Origin: DASVDK01 sp036381125 [NCBI: Thermodesulfobacteriota bacterium]
Lineage (GTDB): Bacteria > DASVDK01
Length of the DNA stretch: 64,000 bases
Reading direction: 5' to 3'
Assembly (NCBI GenBank): GCA_036381125.1
Contig: DASVDK010000177.1
Location: 8,164-72,163 of the forward strand
Shown: positions 61,632 through 64,000 of the stretch, piece after piece
Layout of the letters: each line of letters begins with the position of its first letter
How positions within the stretch are numbered: position 1 is the stretch's first letter
The notes under the pieces: model-generated
Database searches by the model: none
The model's input: only the letters and a program-made list of their open reading frames with translations
Told to the model about the DNA's origin: nothing
Position numbers and translations under genes: made by a program

Positions 61632-61839
61632 ACCTCTTGACGTTCTCCGCCTGCCCGGCCCAGCCCCCCTCGTTCATGCGGAAGGCCCGCTCACGTCGGT
61701 GCGGCGGCACCTTGTCGAATCCGGACTCCACGATCGTGAGGAGCGTCCCCTCGGCGACCGCCTCGAGGCGGAACTCGACGAGCGTCGATGATGGCGGCTT
61801 CGTCGTAGCAGGATGCCAGGGGGTCGGGACTATGTGCAA
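61615..61839 (-). pseudogene. SRPBCC (AHSA1-like) protein, N-terminally truncated
   Basis: An open frame of 74 codons encodes only the C-terminal half of the AHSA1 fold: TLVEFRLEAVAEGTLLTIVE, then GFDKVPPHRRERAFRMNEGGWAGQAENVKRY. The first 70 or so residues are missing, and MHIVPTPWHPATTKPPSS replaces them. It ends inside the ArsR gene. A short product could still be made, but it cannot form the ligand cavity. Confidence 0.65.
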
Positions 61840-61852
61840 CTCATTTGTTGCA
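61835..61852. promoter_or_regulatory. Inverted repeat, candidate ArsR operator
   Basis: TGCAAC-TCATTT-GTTGCA has perfect 6-bp arms with a 6-bp spacer. It overlaps the first codons of the truncated SRPBCC frame and lies about 200 bp before the ArsR start. Confidence 0.4.
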
Positions 61853-61870
61853 TGTCTCGGAGGCGGCCGC

Positions 61871-61987
61871 GAGCCCGAGCGTCACGGTCCATCGGGGCGG
61901 CTCGATCCCCACGTCGCGGAGCCGCCGCGGCACGGCGCGCGACGTCGAGGCCGCCAGGCGGCGGGTATCGACGGCGAGCGCCACGAG
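61871..61987 (-). repeat. 117-bp duplicated segment, isolated copy
   Basis: This is a remnant of a diiron-gene 3' part that aligns without gaps to 57322-57438. On the minus strand it encodes VALAVDTRRLAASTSRAVPR to GIEPPRWTVTLG, then a stop shortly after. It sits directly next to the break point of the SRPBCC gene and has no start. Confidence 0.85.
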
Positions 61988-62096
61988 CGCGTGGCCGGCG
62001 CGTAACCTGTCGATCCGAGAGACGGTCGGCCGGCGGGCGACGAAGCTACCCGGAACCTGGTACCGACCGAGCAAGGATCGGCGTCCGCAGACACTC

Positions 62097-63722
62097 ATGG
62101 ATCCTCGCCGCCGTCCCATCGCGCTGCAGCACGCCCTGCTCGTCGGCGCCGGCCTCGCGGCCGGCCTCGCCATTCGCGCCGCCAACCTGGGCGGACCCGC
62201 CTTCGGGTACGACGAGCTGTATCACGTCTTCGCCGCGAAGGGCCTCCTCGACGGGGAAGGGCTCGCCTTGCCGTCGGGCAGGCCGTACACGCGCGGCGCC
62301 CTCGTGTCGCTCCTCACCGCGGGCGCGTTCGTGCTCTTCGGCGAGCACGAATGGTCCGCCAGGGTCCCGGCGCTCCTCTTCGGCGCGGCGAGCCTCGTCC
62401 TGATCTACGCCGCCGGCCGTACACTCTTCGGCCCGATCGCCGGGGTGACGGCGCTGTGGCTCCTCGCCCTCTCGCCCGAGGCGGTGGACGCCGATCGGTA
62501 CGCGCGCATGTACAGCCCGCTCACCGCGTTCGGGCTCCTCGCGGCGCTCGCCGCGTACCGGGCCCTCGAGGGGGGCGGGCGGCGATGGGCGGTCGTCGCC
62601 GTCGCGGCCGCGGCCGTGGCGGTGCACCTCCACCCCGCGGCGCTCATGCTCGTCGTCGCCGTCGGGGCCTATGCGGCGTCGTGCTGTCTCGCGGCGGCGC
62701 TGCGCGGCGAGCGCCAACCACGGCGGCACCTCGCGCTCGCCCTCGGCCTCCTCGCGCTGGCCGCCGCCTCCGCCCTGACGCCGCCGGTGCGCTCGCTGGT
62801 CCGCGAGGCGGCCGCGACGCCGCTGCCGTGGTATCGGCCGGAGCCGGGCGACGTGCTCACCTATCACCGGCACCTCGCGGCGACGTACGGTTGGCTCTGG
62901 CCGCTCCTCTGGCCGGCCACGTTCGTGGCCCTGCTCACCCGTCCGAGGCCCGGCCTCTTCACGGCCCTGGCGTTCTGGCTGCAGCTCGTGATCCTCAGCG
63001 TGGCGGTGGCGACGAAGCACGTCCGCTACATCATCCATGTCCTCCCGTTCGCCTGGCTCGTCCTCGGCGGCGCGGCCCAGAGCCTCTGGCCGCCGGCGCG
63101 AGACGCCCTTCAGGCTCGCGTGCGAGCCTGGGTGCCGGGGCGGCTCGCGGGCGCGGCAGCATCGGCCGCCGTGCTCGTCCTCGCCGTCGCGCCGCTCGCC
63201 CGCCTGATGCCGTCGGTCCCCGCGGCGGCGTCCCGCCCGTGGCGGACCGAGGGCGCCTTCGCGACGGGGCACTTCGACGACTGGCGGGGGCTCGAGCGCG
63301 AGCTCCGTCCGCGTCTCGACCCCCGCGCCCTGCTCGTCACGCGCGTGCAGCTTGCGGCCCGGTACTACCTCGGCCGCCCCGCCCACCACCTCCTCTCGGC
63401 GCACGCGCGCCGAGGGGGCGGCGATTGGGAGCAACCGAGCCGGACCGACGACGACCAGGTGCAGCACGCCGGAGACCTGGCCAGGCTGAGGCGCCTCGGC
63501 GCGCCGGTCTGGCTGGTCGTCGAGGCGTGGCGCTGGGAGCAGCCGGGCTACCTCGACGAGGGGCTCGTGGCGGCGGCCGCACGTGACTGCCGGCCGGTGC
63601 CGGTCGGCGCCGTCGCCTTCGTCGTCTTCGCGTGCGACCCGATCACCGCCGTCGGCCTGGCGCCGGCCGCGGACCGGTCGGCCGGCGAGCGCGGGGGGAC
63701 CCGGCCCGAGAGGGGCCGTTAG
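62097..63722 (+). CDS. Glycosyltransferase family 39-like membrane protein
   Basis: This 541-aa protein has about 10-11 membrane segments. The catalytic-type motif GYDELYHVFAAKGLLDGEG (D-E at the end of the first loop, about residue 40) and ALWLLALSPEAVDADRYARM (with the R-M-Y loop) are like the GT-C fold of PMT/ArnT enzymes. A C-terminal periplasmic domain of about 120 residues follows. It transfers a sugar from a lipid-phosphate donor; donor and acceptor are unknown. The ATG at 62097 begins just before the first helix. It overlaps the sirtuin-like gene by 4 bp. Confidence 0.8.
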   Translation: MDPRRRPIALQHALLVGAGLAAGLAIRAANLGGPAFGYDELYHVFAAKGLLDGEGLALPSGRPYTRGALVSLLTAGAFVLFGEHEWSARVPALLFGAASLVLIYAAGRTLFGPIAGVTALWLLALSPEAVDADRYARMYSPLTAFGLLAALAAYRALEGGGRRWAVVAVAAAAVAVHLHPAALMLVVAVGAYAASCCLAAALRGERQPRRHLALALGLLALAAASALTPPVRSLVREAAATPLPWYRPEPGDVLTYHRHLAATYGWLWPLLWPATFVALLTRPRPGLFTALAFWLQLVILSVAVATKHVRYIIHVLPFAWLVLGGAAQSLWPPARDALQARVRAWVPGRLAGAAASAAVLVLAVAPLARLMPSVPAAASRPWRTEGAFATGHFDDWRGLERELRPRLDPRALLVTRVQLAARYYLGRPAHHLLSAHARRGGGDWEQPSRTDDDQVQHAGDLARLRRLGAPVWLVVEAWRWEQPGYLDEGLVAAAARDCRPVPVGAVAFVVFACDPITAVGLAPAADRSAGERGGTRPERGR

Positions 63723-64000
63723 GGGCGGGTGAGGCGCGCCGCGAGCAGGTCGGCGAGCGGCGGCACGGCGGCGCACGCCGTGCCGGTGAGGACCAGCCCG
63801 GCCGGGCTCGATTCGGCGAGCCGCGTGAAGGGCGTCGGGCCGGGATCGACGACGATCATCGGCGCGCCCCTGGCGGCCACGGTCTCGCACATCCGCGCGG
63901 GGAGCGTCGTCGCGCCGCTGGTGCCGACGACGACGAGGAGGTCGGCCGCGGCGGCCGCCCGGAGGGCGCTCTCGAAGCGGAACCAGTCCTCGTCGTAGTA
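63719..64000 (-). CDS. Sirtuin-like (Sir2-family) NAD-dependent deacylase, C-terminal part
   Basis: The 93 codons before the TAA stop encode the end of a Sir2-fold protein, and the gene continues beyond 64000. Visible are YYDEDWFRFESALRAA, then DLLVVVGTSGATTLPARMCE (the G-T-S motif for NAD), then GAPMIVVDPGPTPFTRLAES and a final PPLADLLAARL. The arrangement fits class III/U bacterial sirtuins. The catalytic His region is outside the window. Confidence 0.75.
   Translation of the reverse strand, partial: YYDEDWFRFESALRAAAAADLLVVVGTSGATTLPARMCETVAARGAPMIVVDPGPTPFTRLAESSPAGLVLTGTACAAVPPLADLLAARLTRP

Overview
The window is a very GC-rich (about 70 % or more by eye) stretch of a bacterial chromosome. 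The organism is a diderm: the window holds an Mla-type MCE lipid transport operon with an accessory lipoprotein, an outer-membrane beta-barrel-like protein and several lipoproteins. It respires aerobically (cytochrome c oxidase operon) and carries an MglA/MglB polarity switch. GTG starts are common, and several genes look leaderless. Taken together this fits an uncultured soil lineage such as Candidatus Rokubacteria (Methylomirabilota) or a deltaproteobacterial relative. That placement is inference; no rRNA gene is present.

Layout. 3-4571 (minus): complete branched-chain amino acid type ABC transporter (livK-H-M-G-F) with a divergent XRE/cupin regulator. 5294-7937: GntR/UTRA regulator, VOC protein and a DUF457-type membrane protein. 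8063-10993 (plus): amidase, receiver/PilZ protein and 2OG-Fe(II) oxygenase. 11101-14714 (minus): small exported protein, membrane protein, dihydroxy-acid dehydratase and threonine dehydratase-like enzyme. 14779: one-domain voltage-gated channel. 15767: a second copy of the small exported protein family. 16471-17831: Crp/Fnr regulator coupled to a Tat-exported acetolactate-decarboxylase-like protein, below a perfect palindrome. 17919-19021: two decayed genes (methyltransferase, SDR). 19204-22180: polar amino acid ABC transporter whose ATPase gene has an in-frame amber codon. 22241-24453: polysaccharide deacetylase, isochorismatase-like hydrolase and GntR/FCD regulator. 24425-26639: FAD/NAD disulfide oxidoreductase with a TVP38/TMEM64 protein. 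27126: SulP transporter. 29022-31915: glycogen phosphorylase and a small protein. 32038-36941: glycosyltransferase, methyltransferase, ParB-like protein, inositol-monophosphatase-family enzyme and TraF/FadL-like outer-membrane protein. 37084-42692 (minus): cytochrome c lipoprotein plus ctaC-D-E-F-G. 42929-44829: two tandem DUF4382 lipoproteins. 44847-48266: MBL-rhodanese protein, DsbA-like protein, DUF457 protein and TadA. 48363-51588: two tRNA-Ser genes, SRP RNA, dnaX, ybaB and recR. 51820-52911: mglB-mglA. 53045-56640: mlaE-F-D and an accessory lipoprotein. 56710: tRNA-Asn, followed by a patch of broken genes. 57262-63722: diiron protein, small membrane protein, an SDR/cupin/DoxX/ArsR/SRPBCC accessory cluster with several broken members, and a GT39-like glycosyltransferase. 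63719 to the end: the C-terminal part of a sirtuin-like protein.

No complete mobile element, CRISPR array or obvious defence system is visible. The most notable signals are: (i) an exported acetolactate-decarboxylase homologue co-transcribed with a Crp/Fnr regulator under an FNR-spaced palindrome; (ii) two genes, one of them recR, that appear to start at CTG within CTGA stop-start overlaps; (iii) an 18-bp palindrome that seems to supply the -10 boxes of two divergent leaderless genes; (iv) a pair of small exported proteins sharing a VNGE-D motif; and (v) accessory patches full of gene remnants, including a 117-bp duplicated gene piece.
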